A DNA stretch of 64,000 nucleotides from contig NC_017790.1 in assembly GCF_000252445.1 (NCBI RefSeq), forward strand, positions 1,842,501 through 1,906,500, in the 5' to 3' direction. Under the pieces are notes generated by a model. It searched no databases. It was not told where the DNA came from and was given only the letters and a program-made list of their open reading frames with translations. The stretch is from Deinococcus gobiensis I-0. GTDB taxonomy: Bacteria > Deinococcota > Deinococci > Deinococcales > Deinococcaceae. How positions within the stretch are numbered: position 1 is the stretch's first letter; each line of letters starts with the position of its first letter. Both the position numbers and the translations under genes were made by a program. Below are positions 40,410 through 55,130 of the stretch, in pieces.

Positions 40410-41163
40410 TCCGATGACCATGCCCCGCCCGGCAGCGACCGGCGGCGCGCCGCTGCTGGAACTGAGCGACATCCACACCTACTACGGCCAGATCCACGCC
40501 CTCAAGGGCCTGAACATGACCGTGAACCCCGGCGAGATCGTGGCCCTGATCGGCGGCAACGGCGCGGGCAAGACGACCACGCTGCGCACCATCAGCGGCA
40601 TGATGAAGCCCAAGACCGGCACGGTGACCTACCAGGGCCAGAACGTGACCGGCGTGCCCGCCTACACGATCATGCAGCGCGGCATGAGCCACGTGCCCGA
40701 AGGCCGGCGCATCTTCCCGCAGCTCTCGGTGCGCGAGAACCTGGAGGTCGGCGCCTACACCGTGCGCGACCGCAAGGTGATCGCCGAGCGCATCGAGGAG
40801 GGCTTCAACCTGTTCCCGCGCCTGCGCGAGCGCGAGAACCAGCTTGGCGGCACGATGTCGGGCGGTGAACAGCAGATGCTGGCGATCGCCCGCGCGCTGA
40901 TGGTGGCGCCCAAGCTGCTGCTCCTCGACGAGCCCTCGATGGGCCTGTCGCCCCTGTTCGTGGAAGCCATCTTCGACATCGTCGAGCGGCTGAACAAGGA
41001 ACGCGGCACGACCATCCTGCTCGTCGAGCAGAACGCCTCGATGGCGCTGGGCATCGCGCACCGCGCCTACGTCCTCCAGACCGGCGAGATCAAGCTCTCG
41101 GGCGCGGCGGCCGACATCGCCGCCGACGAGAGCGTGCGCAAGGCGTACCTGGGCGACGAGTAG
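40402..41163 (+). CDS. livF: Branched-chain amino acid ABC transporter ATPase
   Basis: Second ATPase, 253 residues, pairing with LivG. Walker A is GGNGAGKTT, followed by MSHVPEGRRIFPQLSVRENL (LivF-specific). The signature is MSGGEQQM, Walker B LLLLDEPSMGLSP, and VEQNASMALG carries the end of the core. An N-terminal extension of about 15 residues precedes the core. Last gene of the operon. Confidence 0.94.
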
Positions 41164-41183
41164 GCACCCAGGTCGGACATGGA

Positions 41184-41211
41184 GCCGGGGCTTGAACGCC
41201 CCGGCTTTTTT
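41184..41211 (+). terminator. Intrinsic terminator of the liv operon
   Basis: GCCGGGGC, TTGAAC loop, GCCCCGGC and a run of six T, 20 bases after the livF stop. It is the most classical terminator in the window. Confidence 0.93.
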
Positions 41212-41504
41212 ATGGCCTGTCAGGTGTGCGTCGCCGCGCCCAGCAGCCGGGGGCGGGGTCCTTGCCTGCCGCCCATCTGCGCCACCTCGCCAGACAAGGA
41301 CTTGCGGCCCTGCCAGGCGACCCCTCCCGCTAGTTCCCAGTGACAGGGCCAGCCGGCATCTGCTCCAGTTTCCGGCGGCCCAGATAGCGAACCCTTGAAT
41401 CCAATGCAGCGGAACATCACCCTGACCCCGTCCTCCCTTCGGATCGGAAAATCCAGGGTCCAGCTCAAATGCGCTTCAGACCACCAAGATAAAGCCTCAA
41501 TAAA
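41212..41504. other. Non-coding stretch before the clpB promoter
   Basis: About 290 bases with no convincing open frame, start signal or hairpin. It becomes AT-rich toward the clpB promoter. Nothing else recognised. Confidence 0.5.
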
Positions 41505-41534
41505 CTTGACATAGATGCACTCAAGTTTCAGAAT
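41505..41534 (+). promoter_or_regulatory. clpB promoter with HspR (HAIR) operator
   Basis: TTGACA (41506-41511), a 17-base spacer and CAGAAT (41529-41534). CTTGACA-N7-ACTCAAG (41505-41525) matches the HAIR consensus CTTGAGT-N7-ACTCAAG. The right arm and spacing are exact; the left arm differs at two bases that make the -35 box. Repressor HspR bound here would block polymerase. Confidence 0.85.
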
Positions 41535-41582
41535 GGGGGCAGTGATCGTGACCGCCCCTCTTCCTGCCTGGAGGTTTCCTTC

Positions 41583-44141
<2,559 letters not shown>

Positions 44142-44171
44142 GCCCCAGGCCGCAGCCCCGGACACCGAAAG

Positions 44172-44195
44172 CCCCTCCTTGACGGAGGGGTTTTT
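44172..44195 (+). terminator. clpB intrinsic terminator
   Basis: CCCCTCC, TTGAC loop, GGAGGGG and five T. Confidence 0.92.
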
Positions 44196-44318
44196 CGTGG
44201 GCTGGCCGCGCCGCCCGGGAATACGCCGTCCGGGAGATGCCCTACGGGCCGTTCAGGCCAGGGCCGGCGAGAGGAGAGCAGCGGGCCTGCCCGGAACCCG
44301 TCCCCCCCGCCTTCTGGC

Positions 44319-44849
44319 CTACTCCCCGGCCTTCCCCCGGCACACCCCCCGCGCCAGAAGGGCAGTCTCGAAGGCCTGCGGGTCGGCAGGGGTCAGGTAG
44401 TAGGGTCTCTGCCGGACCGCGAGCAGCACCCCGCCCTGCCGGGCCGAGGCGAGCGCCTGCACGAATCGCGGCCCCACTTCACCGGAGGGGCTTTGCCAGG
44501 AATAGTTGCCGCTGTAGTAGCCGGGCACCCCCACGCCACCGACCTTCAGGCCCAGTCGCCCGGCCGGGGACAGGACCTTCAGGTCGGCGTAGGGCCAGGT
44601 GAGGGTCCCCGACATCCGCTGTACGCGCAGGCCTTCGTCGGTCAGGACATAGCCCAGGCTGCGCGGCATCGCCACCATCAGCCACACGACGCCGCCCGCC
44701 AGGACCGTGAACAGCCAGCGCAGCGGCCACGGCAGCGGATCGCCCAGCGGCAGCCACGTCCCGCCCAGCAGCAACAGGGCCGCCAGGACCAGCAGGGCGC
44801 GCAGCCCCGCATTCTTTTCGCGCGCGAGGGGAACGGAGACGGCAGACAC
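44319..44849 (-). CDS. Membrane protein with bacterial PH domain
   Basis: A 176-residue protein. Two membrane helices (about residues 17-34 and 44-62) are followed by a PH-like domain starting SLGYVLTDEGLRVQRMSGTLTWPYADLKVLSP, as in the bPH family. GTG start with TAGAGT six bases upstream, so leaderless. Function unknown. Confidence 0.72.
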   Translation of the reverse strand: MSAVSVPLAREKNAGLRALLVLAALLLLGGTWLPLGDPLPWPLRWLFTVLAGGVVWLMVAMPRSLGYVLTDEGLRVQRMSGTLTWPYADLKVLSPAGRLGLKVGGVGVPGYYSGNYSWQSPSGEVGPRFVQALASARQGGVLLAVRQRPYYLTPADPQAFETALLARGVCRGKAGE

Positions 44850-44924
44850 GCCGTCACTCTAGCCGCAGGGGCCGGACCGGGCGGCAGGGCCCCCGCGGCG
44901 GCCGATGCTCTAGGATGGCGCACG

Positions 44925-46583
44925 ATGCGTTCTCCCCTGCCCCGCGCGGTGCTCACCCGGCTCGAATCGGGCCGCGTCGTGGTGTTGAGCGTGCTGCTCG
45001 GCCTGCTGGTAGGCGGGCTGTGTATCCTGCTGCGCCTCGCGCTCGACGCCCTGCATCCCCTGGGCGCGATGCTCACCGGCTACGCGCCCCCCGGCACCCC
45101 CGGTGAAGGCGGGCTGCTCATGGCCTTCGGGGACGCGCTGCCCTGGGGCCTGCTGTTCCTGCCCTTCGTGGGGGCGCTGTACGCGTGGCTGGTCCCCGCC
45201 GAACCCGGCGCGCCCCTCACGCAGCTCGTACGCGGCTACCACAGCGGGGGAAGCTGGCCGGGCCTGCGCGCGGGGCTGCGCACCCTGGCGGGCACGGCGG
45301 CGGCCTACAGCGCGGGGCTGCTCGTCGGGCGCGACTCGGCCTTCACCATGCTGGGCCAGATGGGCACCCGGCTGCTGGGGCGCGTGACCCGGCTCGACGC
45401 GGTCGAGACCCGCACCCTGACCCTGGCGGGCGCGGCGGCGGGTCTGGGAGCCGTGCTGCACGCGCCCCTCGCGGCGGCGGTCTTGATCGCCGAGGTGCTG
45501 TACCGCCGCTTCGAGTTCGAGGTGGAGGCGCTGATGCCCTGCGTGCTCGCGGCGGTCGTAGCCTACGCGGTGTACGGCCTGGGCTTTGGCTTCTCGCCGC
45601 TGCTCAGCGTGCCCGACGTGCAGGTGCCGGCCCTGGCACAGCTGCCCGCCCTGGTCGGCGTGGTGCTGGGCGTGGTGCTGTCTGGCTGGCTGCTGCTGCG
45701 CGCGGCCCGGCTGCTGCCCGCGCAGTGGAGTGACGGCTGGGCACGGCCGCTGCTGGGCGGGGTGTTCGGGCTGCTCACGGCGGCGCTGGCGTACCTGAGC
45801 ACGCCCGCCGTGCTGGGCGACGGCACCGGCTGGCTGCAACTGGGCGTGAGCGGTTTCCTGGGGCCGGACGCGGCGGGCGCGGGGCTGTGGCGCTGGGCCC
45901 TGCTGGCCCTGGGCGCGCGCCTGGCCTTCGGGGGCGGCATCTTCCCGTCGGTGGCGACGGGCGGGCTGCTGGGGGCCACCCTGGGGGGGCTGCTGGGGCT
46001 GGACGTGGCGGTCGCGGCGCTGGTCGGGTCGGCGGCCTTCCTGGCCGTCACCCTGAACGCCCCGGTCGGCGCCTCGCTGCTCGTCGTGGCCTGGGGCGGC
46101 GAGGCCCTGCTGCCCGTCGCCCTTCTCGCCGCAGGCACCGCCCACCTGCTGAGCGGCGAAAGCGGACTGCTGCCCGGTCAGGCCATCTCGCGGGCACGCA
46201 GCCGGGTCCACATGCCGCCCACCTTCGCCGCGCTGCCGGCCACGGTGCGCTATCTGGCCCGCCGGAACGCCGACGCCCCCGACACCCCGGGCATCCCCTA
46301 CGACGCCCCCGCCGAGCTGGCCGCCGGCACTGACATGGCGGTGGCCGCTCCCAGCAACGAACCCGAGCTGTACCGCCGCGCCGTCCCGGCGAGCTGGCGC
46401 GGCGCGCGGGTGCGGCTGCTGGCACTGCCGCCGGGAGTGGAGGTCGTGGGCATCGTGCGCGACGGCAGCGTGCGCCTGCCCCACGCCGAACTGCGCCTGA
46501 CCCCCGAGGACGAACTGGTGTTTCTGGCCCGCCCCGACGCCTACGCGGCGCTCGAAGGCGTGCTGCGGCTGCCCGGCGCCTGA
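44925..46583 (+). CDS. ClC-type chloride channel/antiporter with C-terminal TrkA-C-like domain
   Basis: A 552-residue ClC family protein. LVGRDSAFTMLGQMG stands where GREGP usually is (Asp at the gating Glu, then Ser-Ala for Gly-Pro), FGGGIFPSVATGG matches GxFxP, and YHSGGSWPG occupies the GSGIP position. After the membrane part, about 70 residues (VRLLALPPGVEVVGIVRDGSVRLPHAELRLTPEDELVFL) form a regulator-of-K+-conductance C-like domain. TAGGAT lies eight bases before the ATG. Confidence 0.82.
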   Translation: MRSPLPRAVLTRLESGRVVVLSVLLGLLVGGLCILLRLALDALHPLGAMLTGYAPPGTPGEGGLLMAFGDALPWGLLFLPFVGALYAWLVPAEPGAPLTQLVRGYHSGGSWPGLRAGLRTLAGTAAAYSAGLLVGRDSAFTMLGQMGTRLLGRVTRLDAVETRTLTLAGAAAGLGAVLHAPLAAAVLIAEVLYRRFEFEVEALMPCVLAAVVAYAVYGLGFGFSPLLSVPDVQVPALAQLPALVGVVLGVVLSGWLLLRAARLLPAQWSDGWARPLLGGVFGLLTAALAYLSTPAVLGDGTGWLQLGVSGFLGPDAAGAGLWRWALLALGARLAFGGGIFPSVATGGLLGATLGGLLGLDVAVAALVGSAAFLAVTLNAPVGASLLVVAWGGEALLPVALLAAGTAHLLSGESGLLPGQAISRARSRVHMPPTFAALPATVRYLARRNADAPDTPGIPYDAPAELAAGTDMAVAAPSNEPELYRRAVPASWRGARVRLLALPPGVEVVGIVRDGSVRLPHAELRLTPEDELVFLARPDAYAALEGVLRLPGA

Positions 46584-46639
46584 CCCTGGCCGGCCACCGG
46601 GCGGGGCCGGCAACCCCCGGGAGCGCGCTACACTCCGCC

Positions 46640-47638
46640 ATGCCCGAACACCACCTGAAGGCCGCCGGAGCTGTCCACACCGTCTGGGACGCGGCGCTGC
46701 CCCCGGCCCTGCACGCCGCGCCCGGCGATACCGTGCGTTTCGGAACGCTGGACGCCTCCTACGGCCGCGTGGCCCGGCAGGTGGCGGCCGGCGGGCTGGA
46801 CCTGCCTGACGACCTGCGTGCCCTGATCGCGGCGGGGGCCTCTGCGCCTGGGCCACTTACGGGCGGCCAGCCGGGCCACCCCCTCACCGGCCCCGTGTAT
46901 GTCGAGGGCGCGCGGCCCGGCGACACGCTGGTGGTCGAACTGCTGGAGGTCCGTACCGGCGACTGGGGCTGGACCGGCTGCCGGCCCGGCGGCATCGGCC
47001 TGCTCGACGACGAGGTGCCGGGCGCGCATACCCACTTCTGGGACCTGCGGGCGGGCACCCACACTGACTTTCTGGCCTCCGGCTTCCGGGCGCGGCTGCC
47101 GCTGGCGCCCTTTCCCGGCGTGATCGGGGTCGCGCCCGCCGCGCCGGGGCCGCACCCCACCGCGCCGCCCCGGCAGGTGGGCGGCAACATGGACGTGCGG
47201 CAACTCGTGGCCGGCAGCACGCTGTACCTGCCGGTCGAGGTGCCCGGCGCGCTGCTGAGCGTGGGGGACGTGCACGCCGCGCAGGGCGACGGCGAGGTGT
47301 CGGGCACCGGCATCGAGACCGACGGCGAGGTCACGGTGCGCCTGGGACTGCGGCGGGGGCGCGCCCTCACCATGCCGGAGCTGCGCACGCCGCCCGAGCC
47401 GACCCCGCTGTGGAGCGCCGGAGCCTACGTGACCACCGGGCACGCCCCCGAGCTGCTGGAGGCCGCCCGCCACGCCCTGCGCGGCATGCTCGCGCACCTC
47501 GGCGAGGAATACGGCCTGGGGTTCACGGACGCGTACATCCTGGCGAGTGCCTGTGTGGACCTGCGCGTCAGCCAGATCGTGGACGCGCCGCACTACACCG
47601 TGAGCGCCCTGCTGCCCCAGGGCCTCTTCGCGCGCTAG
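46640..47638 (+). CDS. Acetamidase/formamidase family protein
   Basis: A 332-residue amidase of the FmdA/AmdA family. VYVEGARPGDTLVVELLEV, GVIGVAPA, VGGNMDVRQL and LSVGDVHAAQGDGEVSGTGIET are the family blocks; His and Glu in these bind zinc. The specific amide is unknown. TACACT ends five bases before the ATG. The peptidase gene follows after nine bases. Confidence 0.87.
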   Translation: MPEHHLKAAGAVHTVWDAALPPALHAAPGDTVRFGTLDASYGRVARQVAAGGLDLPDDLRALIAAGASAPGPLTGGQPGHPLTGPVYVEGARPGDTLVVELLEVRTGDWGWTGCRPGGIGLLDDEVPGAHTHFWDLRAGTHTDFLASGFRARLPLAPFPGVIGVAPAAPGPHPTAPPRQVGGNMDVRQLVAGSTLYLPVEVPGALLSVGDVHAAQGDGEVSGTGIETDGEVTVRLGLRRGRALTMPELRTPPEPTPLWSAGAYVTTGHAPELLEAARHALRGMLAHLGEEYGLGFTDAYILASACVDLRVSQIVDAPHYTVSALLPQGLFAR

Positions 47639-47647
47639 AACAGGGCC

Positions 47648-48763
47648 ATGAACAACCCAGAAGCAGTGTCCGGCGATTTCTCGCCCGTCATGGAGTATCT
47701 GCGCCAGCTCGTGGAGGTCACCGGCCCCAGCGGCAGCGAGGAGGACGTGGCCCGGCGCGTGCTGGAGCTCGCCCGGCCCCACGCCGACGAGCTGAGCGTG
47801 GACGCGGTGGGCAACGTGGTCGCGGTGCGCCGCGCCGCCGACCCCTCGGCGCGGCGGCTGCTGATCTGCGCGCACATGGACGAGATCGGCTTCCGGGTGC
47901 GGCGCGTGGACGAGGGCGGCACCCTGCGCCTGGAAAAGGTGGGCGGCAGCGACGACCGGATTCTGCCGGCCCAGCGCGTGTGGGTGCGCACCGAGGAGGG
48001 CCGGATTCCGGGTGTGATCGGCACCAAGAGCGCGCACCTGCTGACCGACGCCGACCGCGCGAGCGTCACGCCCTACGCGCAGCTGTACGTGGACATCGGC
48101 GCCCGCAGCGCCGGCGAGGCCGCCGCGATGGGCGTGCGGCCCGGCGACCCGGTGGGTTTCGCCGGCGAGCTGACCGAGCTGGGCCGGAACAGCGGACGCT
48201 ACACCGCCCACGCCCTGGACGACCGGGCGGGCTGCGCGGTGCTGCTGGCGCTGCTCGCGGGCTTCAGCGGCGACGCCCGGCCCCCCGTCACGCTCGTCGC
48301 CGCCTTCTCGGTGCAGGAGGAGGTCGGGCTGCGCGGCGCGCAGGTCCTCGCCCGCGCCCTGCCGGCCGGGCAGACCCCGGACGTGGCCCTGGCCCTGGAC
48401 ATGACGGCCGCCGACGACACCCCCGAACTCGGTGCGCCCACGCTGCGGCTGGGGGCCGGCCCGACCGTCAAGGTCATGGATTTCTCGACCCTGGCCCACC
48501 CGGCGGTGCGGCGGGGGCTCCTGCGTGCCGCGCAGACCCGAGACCTGCCGGTGCAACACGAACTCCTCAAAGGCATCGGCACCGACGCGGGCGCGCTGCA
48601 ATACCTCGGCGTGCCGACCGGGGCCGTGTCGGTCACCAACCGTTACACCCACAGCCCCGTCGAGGTGCTCGACCGCCGCGACCTGGAGGCGGCGCAGGCC
48701 CTGCTGCTGGGCTTCATGCACGACCTGCCGGAGACGCCGCTGGATTTCCTGCCTACGCCCTGA
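47648..48763 (+). CDS. M42 family metallo-aminopeptidase
   Basis: A 371-residue co-catalytic metallopeptidase resembling FrvX, TET and glutamyl aminopeptidases. Metal ligands are visible in AHMDEIGF, HALDDRAGC (bridging Asp), SVQEEVGLRG (catalytic Glu pair) and ALDMTA, with the late His in YTHSPVE. It follows the amidase gene closely and is likely co-transcribed; TAGAAC six bases upstream could be an additional weak -10 box. Confidence 0.9.
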   Translation: MNNPEAVSGDFSPVMEYLRQLVEVTGPSGSEEDVARRVLELARPHADELSVDAVGNVVAVRRAADPSARRLLICAHMDEIGFRVRRVDEGGTLRLEKVGGSDDRILPAQRVWVRTEEGRIPGVIGTKSAHLLTDADRASVTPYAQLYVDIGARSAGEAAAMGVRPGDPVGFAGELTELGRNSGRYTAHALDDRAGCAVLLALLAGFSGDARPPVTLVAAFSVQEEVGLRGAQVLARALPAGQTPDVALALDMTAADDTPELGAPTLRLGAGPTVKVMDFSTLAHPAVRRGLLRAAQTRDLPVQHELLKGIGTDAGALQYLGVPTGAVSVTNRYTHSPVEVLDRRDLEAAQALLLGFMHDLPETPLDFLPTP

Positions 48764-48824
48764 ACCCGCCCCCGTCCCTGTGGAACAGACGCCCGGCGCG
48801 CACGTGCCCTAGCCTGGGCGGGCC

Positions 48825-50090
48825 ATGCCTGTTCCCGACGCACCGCCCGCCCTGCCCGAACCCGCTGCCCCCCGGCGCAGCTGGGACCGCAACGAGCGGC
48901 TGGGCATCCTCAACGGGTGGGCGGTGTTCGCGGGCGACGGGTTCCTGAACGTCTCGGTGGTCATCTCGGGCTTCGCGGCGCGGCTGGGCGCCCCCAACTG
49001 GGTCATCGGGCTGCTGCCGGCCATCGCCGGGGGCGGCTGGATGCTGCCGCAGCTCCTGATCGCCGCGCGGGTCCGGAGTGCGCCCTACAAGCTGCCGGTG
49101 TACCGCTCGGCCGCCTTCATCCGGGCGGCGACCTACGTCTCGATGGTCCTGATCGCCGCCTTCCTGGCCGACCAGCCGGCCCTGTGCCTGACCCTGTTCG
49201 TGCTGGCGATGCTCGCCAACGCCCTGGCCTCGGGCGTGGCGGGCCTGCCCTTTCTGGAGGTGGTGAGCAAGACGGTCTCGCCGGACCGCCGCCCACGCTT
49301 TTTCGGCACGCGCAACCTGTACGGCGGGCTGCTGGCCTTCGGGGCGGGGCTGGTCGTGCGCGCGGTGCTGGGGTCGGACCTCGCCTTTCCGCTCAACTAC
49401 GCGCTGCTGTTCGCGCTGGGCACCGTCGCCTATACCTTCGGCTACTGGGTCTTCGGGCTGGTGACCGAGCCGCCCGACCCACCCCTGCCCCCGCAGGGCT
49501 TCCGGGGCGAGCTGCGCGCCATCCCGGAGACGCTGCGCGACCCGCACTTCCGGGCCTTCCTGACCGTGCGGCTGCTGCTGGCGGGGGCCAGCATGAGCGA
49601 ACCCTTCTTCGCGGTCTATGCCCTGCGCGCCCTGCACTTTCCGGCGGCGGTCCTGGGGGCCTTCGTGATGGCGCTGACGGCCGCCGCGCCGCTGTCGAAC
49701 GTGGTATGGCAGCGCGTGGCCGAACGCAAGGGCTCGCGCCGGATCATCCGCTACGCGAGCGTCTTCTATGGCCTCGCGCCGCTGTGGGCCTTCGCGGTGG
49801 GGGCGCTGCACCTCGGGGCCTGGGCCTACCTGGGCGTGTTCATCCTGACGAGCGTGGCGGCGCAGGGCTTCAATCTGGGCCACACCAACCACCTGCTCAA
49901 CATCGCCCCCGACGGCGCGCGCAGCCGCTACATCGGCACGCTGAACACGCTCGTCGGCGCGGCCCTGTTCACGCCGGTCGTGGGTGGATTGATCGCCGAC
50001 CGCGCCGGCTACACGCCGGTCTTTGCCCTGAGTGCCGTACTGTGCGCCGCCGCGTGGTGGTGGTGCGGCAAACTGCGGCGCGACGCCTGA
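48825..50090 (+). CDS. Major facilitator superfamily transporter
   Basis: A 421-residue membrane protein with about twelve helices. RRPRFFGTRNLYGGLLAFGAGLVVR is the loop 4-5 region, and RSRYIGTLNTLVGAALFTPVVGGLIADRAG the corresponding C-half motif. The substrate is unknown; the family resembles uncharacterised exporters. TAGCCT lies nine bases before the ATG. Confidence 0.82.
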   Translation: MPVPDAPPALPEPAAPRRSWDRNERLGILNGWAVFAGDGFLNVSVVISGFAARLGAPNWVIGLLPAIAGGGWMLPQLLIAARVRSAPYKLPVYRSAAFIRAATYVSMVLIAAFLADQPALCLTLFVLAMLANALASGVAGLPFLEVVSKTVSPDRRPRFFGTRNLYGGLLAFGAGLVVRAVLGSDLAFPLNYALLFALGTVAYTFGYWVFGLVTEPPDPPLPPQGFRGELRAIPETLRDPHFRAFLTVRLLLAGASMSEPFFAVYALRALHFPAAVLGAFVMALTAAAPLSNVVWQRVAERKGSRRIIRYASVFYGLAPLWAFAVGALHLGAWAYLGVFILTSVAAQGFNLGHTNHLLNIAPDGARSRYIGTLNTLVGAALFTPVVGGLIADRAGYTPVFALSAVLCAAAWWWCGKLRRDA

Positions 50091-50158
50091 ACCGGGTGAA
50101 ATGGGGTCCGGACCCTCGCCCGGCCACAGCGACGTCGCAATCTTCATTCCGATTTTTT

Positions 50159-50207
50159 AAAAAGACGTCGCAGCGGGAGCACTCCATTCCTGCTGCGACG
50201 TCTTTTT
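50159..50207. terminator. Bidirectional terminator between MFS and ABC genes
   Basis: AAAAAGACGTCGCAGC pairs with GCTGCGACGTCTTTTT, with A-runs and T-runs on both sides so it works in both directions. A further palindrome GCGACGTCGC at 50129-50138 shares the core and could compete for pairing. Confidence 0.92.
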
Positions 50208-50255
50208 TTCGCTGCTCGCTCCGCTCGGCTGATCCGGAGATCAACTGCGACGGGC

Positions 50256-51047
<792 letters not shown>

Positions 51048-51207
51048 GGCGGGCAGTGTACAGGTTGTGCGCGCGGCGGGTCAGGGCGGTGTCGTCCGGG
51101 CAGCCTTTTTCATCTGGCCCTTAACTTCATGTTAGGCTACGGCATTCCACACAGCCTGGTCCAGCCTTTTTGGGGGTGCAGACCTGGCATATGACAAGGA
51201 GGCGTAC

Positions 51208-52176
51208 ATGAAGAAACTGATTCCTGTCACCGGGGCCGCGCTGGCCCTGCTTACCCTGGGGGTGGCCCTCGCGCAGGGCAACGCTTTCCTGACCATCGGT
51301 TCGGGCAGCACGACCGGCGTGTACTTTCCGGTGGCGACCGGCATGGCCAAGATGGTCAACGACGCGGGCACCGGCGTGCGCGCCAACGCCCGCAGCACCG
51401 GCGGCAGCGTGTTCAACATGAACGCCCTGGCGACCGGCGAGCTGGATATGGCGATCGTGCAGAACGACATCGCCTTCTACTCATACAAGGGCAGCGGCAT
51501 CCAGGCCTTCGAGGGCAAGGCCAACAACAAGGTGCGCACCCTGGCCGTGCTGTACCCCGAAGTGCTGCACGTCATCGCCCGCAAGGACGCGAAGATCAGC
51601 TCGATCGCCGACCTGAAAGGCAAGCGCGTGGTTATCGGGGACCTGGGCTCGGGCACCGAACAGACCGCCCGGCAGGTCCTCGAGGCCTACGGCCTGAAGT
51701 TCGAGGACCTGGGTCAGGCCCTGCGCGTCTCGCCTGCCCAGGGCATCAGCCTGATGCAGGACAAGCGCGCCGACGCGCTGTTCTATACGGTCGGCGTGGG
51801 CGCCAGCGCCATCTCGCAGATCGCCCAGACGGTGGACGTCAGCCTCGTGCCGGTCGCGGGCAACCAGGCCTCGGCCCTCATCAAGAAGTACCCCTTCTAC
51901 GTGCGCTACAACATTCCGGCCAAGAGCTACAAGGGCGTCGGCGCGACCGTACCCGGCGTGGCGGTGCAGGCGACCCTGGTGGCCAGCAGCTCGGTGAGCG
52001 ACGACACCGTCTACAAGGCCATGAAGGCGATCTTCGCCAACACGGCCAGTGTCAAGGCGATCCACCCCGCCCTGAACACCAGCTTCAGCAACGCCTCGGC
52101 CGTCAAAGGCGTGCCCGCCCCGCTGCACCCCGGCGCCGTGAAGTTCTGGAAGGAACAGGGCCTGAACGTCAAGTAA
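51208..52176 (+). CDS. TAXI family TRAP transporter substrate-binding protein
   Basis: Periplasmic receptor of 322 residues. The signal peptide ends GVALAQ. LTIGSGSTTGVYFPVATGMAKMVN is the TAXI signature; NMNALATGELDMAIVQNDIAFYSYKG and DLGSGTEQTARQVLEAYGL follow. Glutamate-like substrates are known for relatives. AAGGAGG precedes the ATG. The fused permease follows after a hairpin. Confidence 0.92.
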   Translation: MKKLIPVTGAALALLTLGVALAQGNAFLTIGSGSTTGVYFPVATGMAKMVNDAGTGVRANARSTGGSVFNMNALATGELDMAIVQNDIAFYSYKGSGIQAFEGKANNKVRTLAVLYPEVLHVIARKDAKISSIADLKGKRVVIGDLGSGTEQTARQVLEAYGLKFEDLGQALRVSPAQGISLMQDKRADALFYTVGVGASAISQIAQTVDVSLVPVAGNQASALIKKYPFYVRYNIPAKSYKGVGATVPGVAVQATLVASSSVSDDTVYKAMKAIFANTASVKAIHPALNTSFSNASAVKGVPAPLHPGAVKFWKEQGLNVK

Positions 52177-52201
52177 GTCCCGGCCCCGCGCCGGACCGTC
52201 C

Positions 52202-52236
52202 GGGGCCAGTCGCCCAGACCGCGTGCGACTGGCCCC
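52202..52236 (+). terminator. Hairpin between TAXI receptor and TRAP permease
   Basis: GGGGCCAGTCGC pairs perfectly with GCGACTGGCCCC around an 11-base loop, followed by GCCTTCTTC. It may terminate part of the transcripts, giving more receptor than permease. Confidence 0.7.
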
Positions 52237-52264
52237 GCCTTCTTCTCCCAGACATGAGGACGAC

Positions 52265-54388
<2,124 letters not shown>

Positions 54389-54504
54389 CTCCTCCTTTCC
54401 CGCGCCGCTTCCCTATGGGGGGAGGCGGCGTATTTGCTGTGTCCTCACAAAAGATCAAGAACAAAGTCACACGCGGGTCAGCTTGGCCCGGCACAGTGAG
54501 AGGC

Positions 54505-55074
54505 ATGAAAAAGGTGCTTCTGGCGGCGATGGGACTGAGCGGTGTACTGGCGAGCTGTGGCGGCTCGGTCGTGGTGGGCGTGGGCGGCGGATACTACGGT
54601 GACGGCCAATCGACGAACCTGCAACTCAACAGCCTCACGAACTACCGCACGAGCTGGCAGCTCAGCAGCAACGTGCAGGACCAGTCCGGCCGGACCCTGA
54701 CCGCCGGCACCTACATCATCTGCGACAACACCAACACCGACATCTCGGTGGACCTGACCTGGACCGGCGGCCTGAGCAAGCTCGGCTTGCAGCTGCGCGG
54801 CGTGAACAGCGACACCTACCGCAACATCAGCGTCTACCCCTATTCGGTGGTGGACACCAGCGGCAGCGGGACCGCGACCTACTCGCTGGGCGCCGCGATG
54901 GCTCCGCTCGCCACCAAGTCCTCGCTGTCGGCGCAGGCCATCGTGGTCAATCCCATCACTGCCGTGGACATCAAGGGCTACACCTACGTGCGCGCCCAGG
55001 GCCTCGACGCCTTCGGCCTGGCGAGCAACGTGCTGACCAGCGGATACTCGATTCCGGTCGTCGACTGCCAGTAA
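54505..55074 (+). CDS. Lipoprotein of unknown function
   Basis: A 189-residue lipoprotein. The leader MKKVLLAAMGLSGVLASC has a lipobox at LASC. The mature part is Ser/Thr/Gly/Tyr-rich and probably beta-sandwich. It contains LSAQAIVVNP, close to ISAQSIIVNP at the mature start of the DUF4384 protein at 28053-29339. CACAGT ends seven bases before the ATG. Confidence 0.7.
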   Translation: MKKVLLAAMGLSGVLASCGGSVVVGVGGGYYGDGQSTNLQLNSLTNYRTSWQLSSNVQDQSGRTLTAGTYIICDNTNTDISVDLTWTGGLSKLGLQLRGVNSDTYRNISVYPYSVVDTSGSGTATYSLGAAMAPLATKSSLSAQAIVVNPITAVDIKGYTYVRAQGLDAFGLASNVLTSGYSIPVVDCQ

Positions 55075-55090
55075 ACCGGCAGGGCGTCAG

Positions 55091-55120
55091 AAGGGCCGCC
55101 TCCGACCAGAGGCGGCCCTT
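55091..55120. terminator. Shared convergent terminator
   Basis: AAGGGCCGCCTC, CGACCA loop and GAGGCGGCCCTT, between the lipoprotein gene and the leftward OsmC gene. Confidence 0.85.
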
Positions 55121-55130
55121 TCCTACTGCC

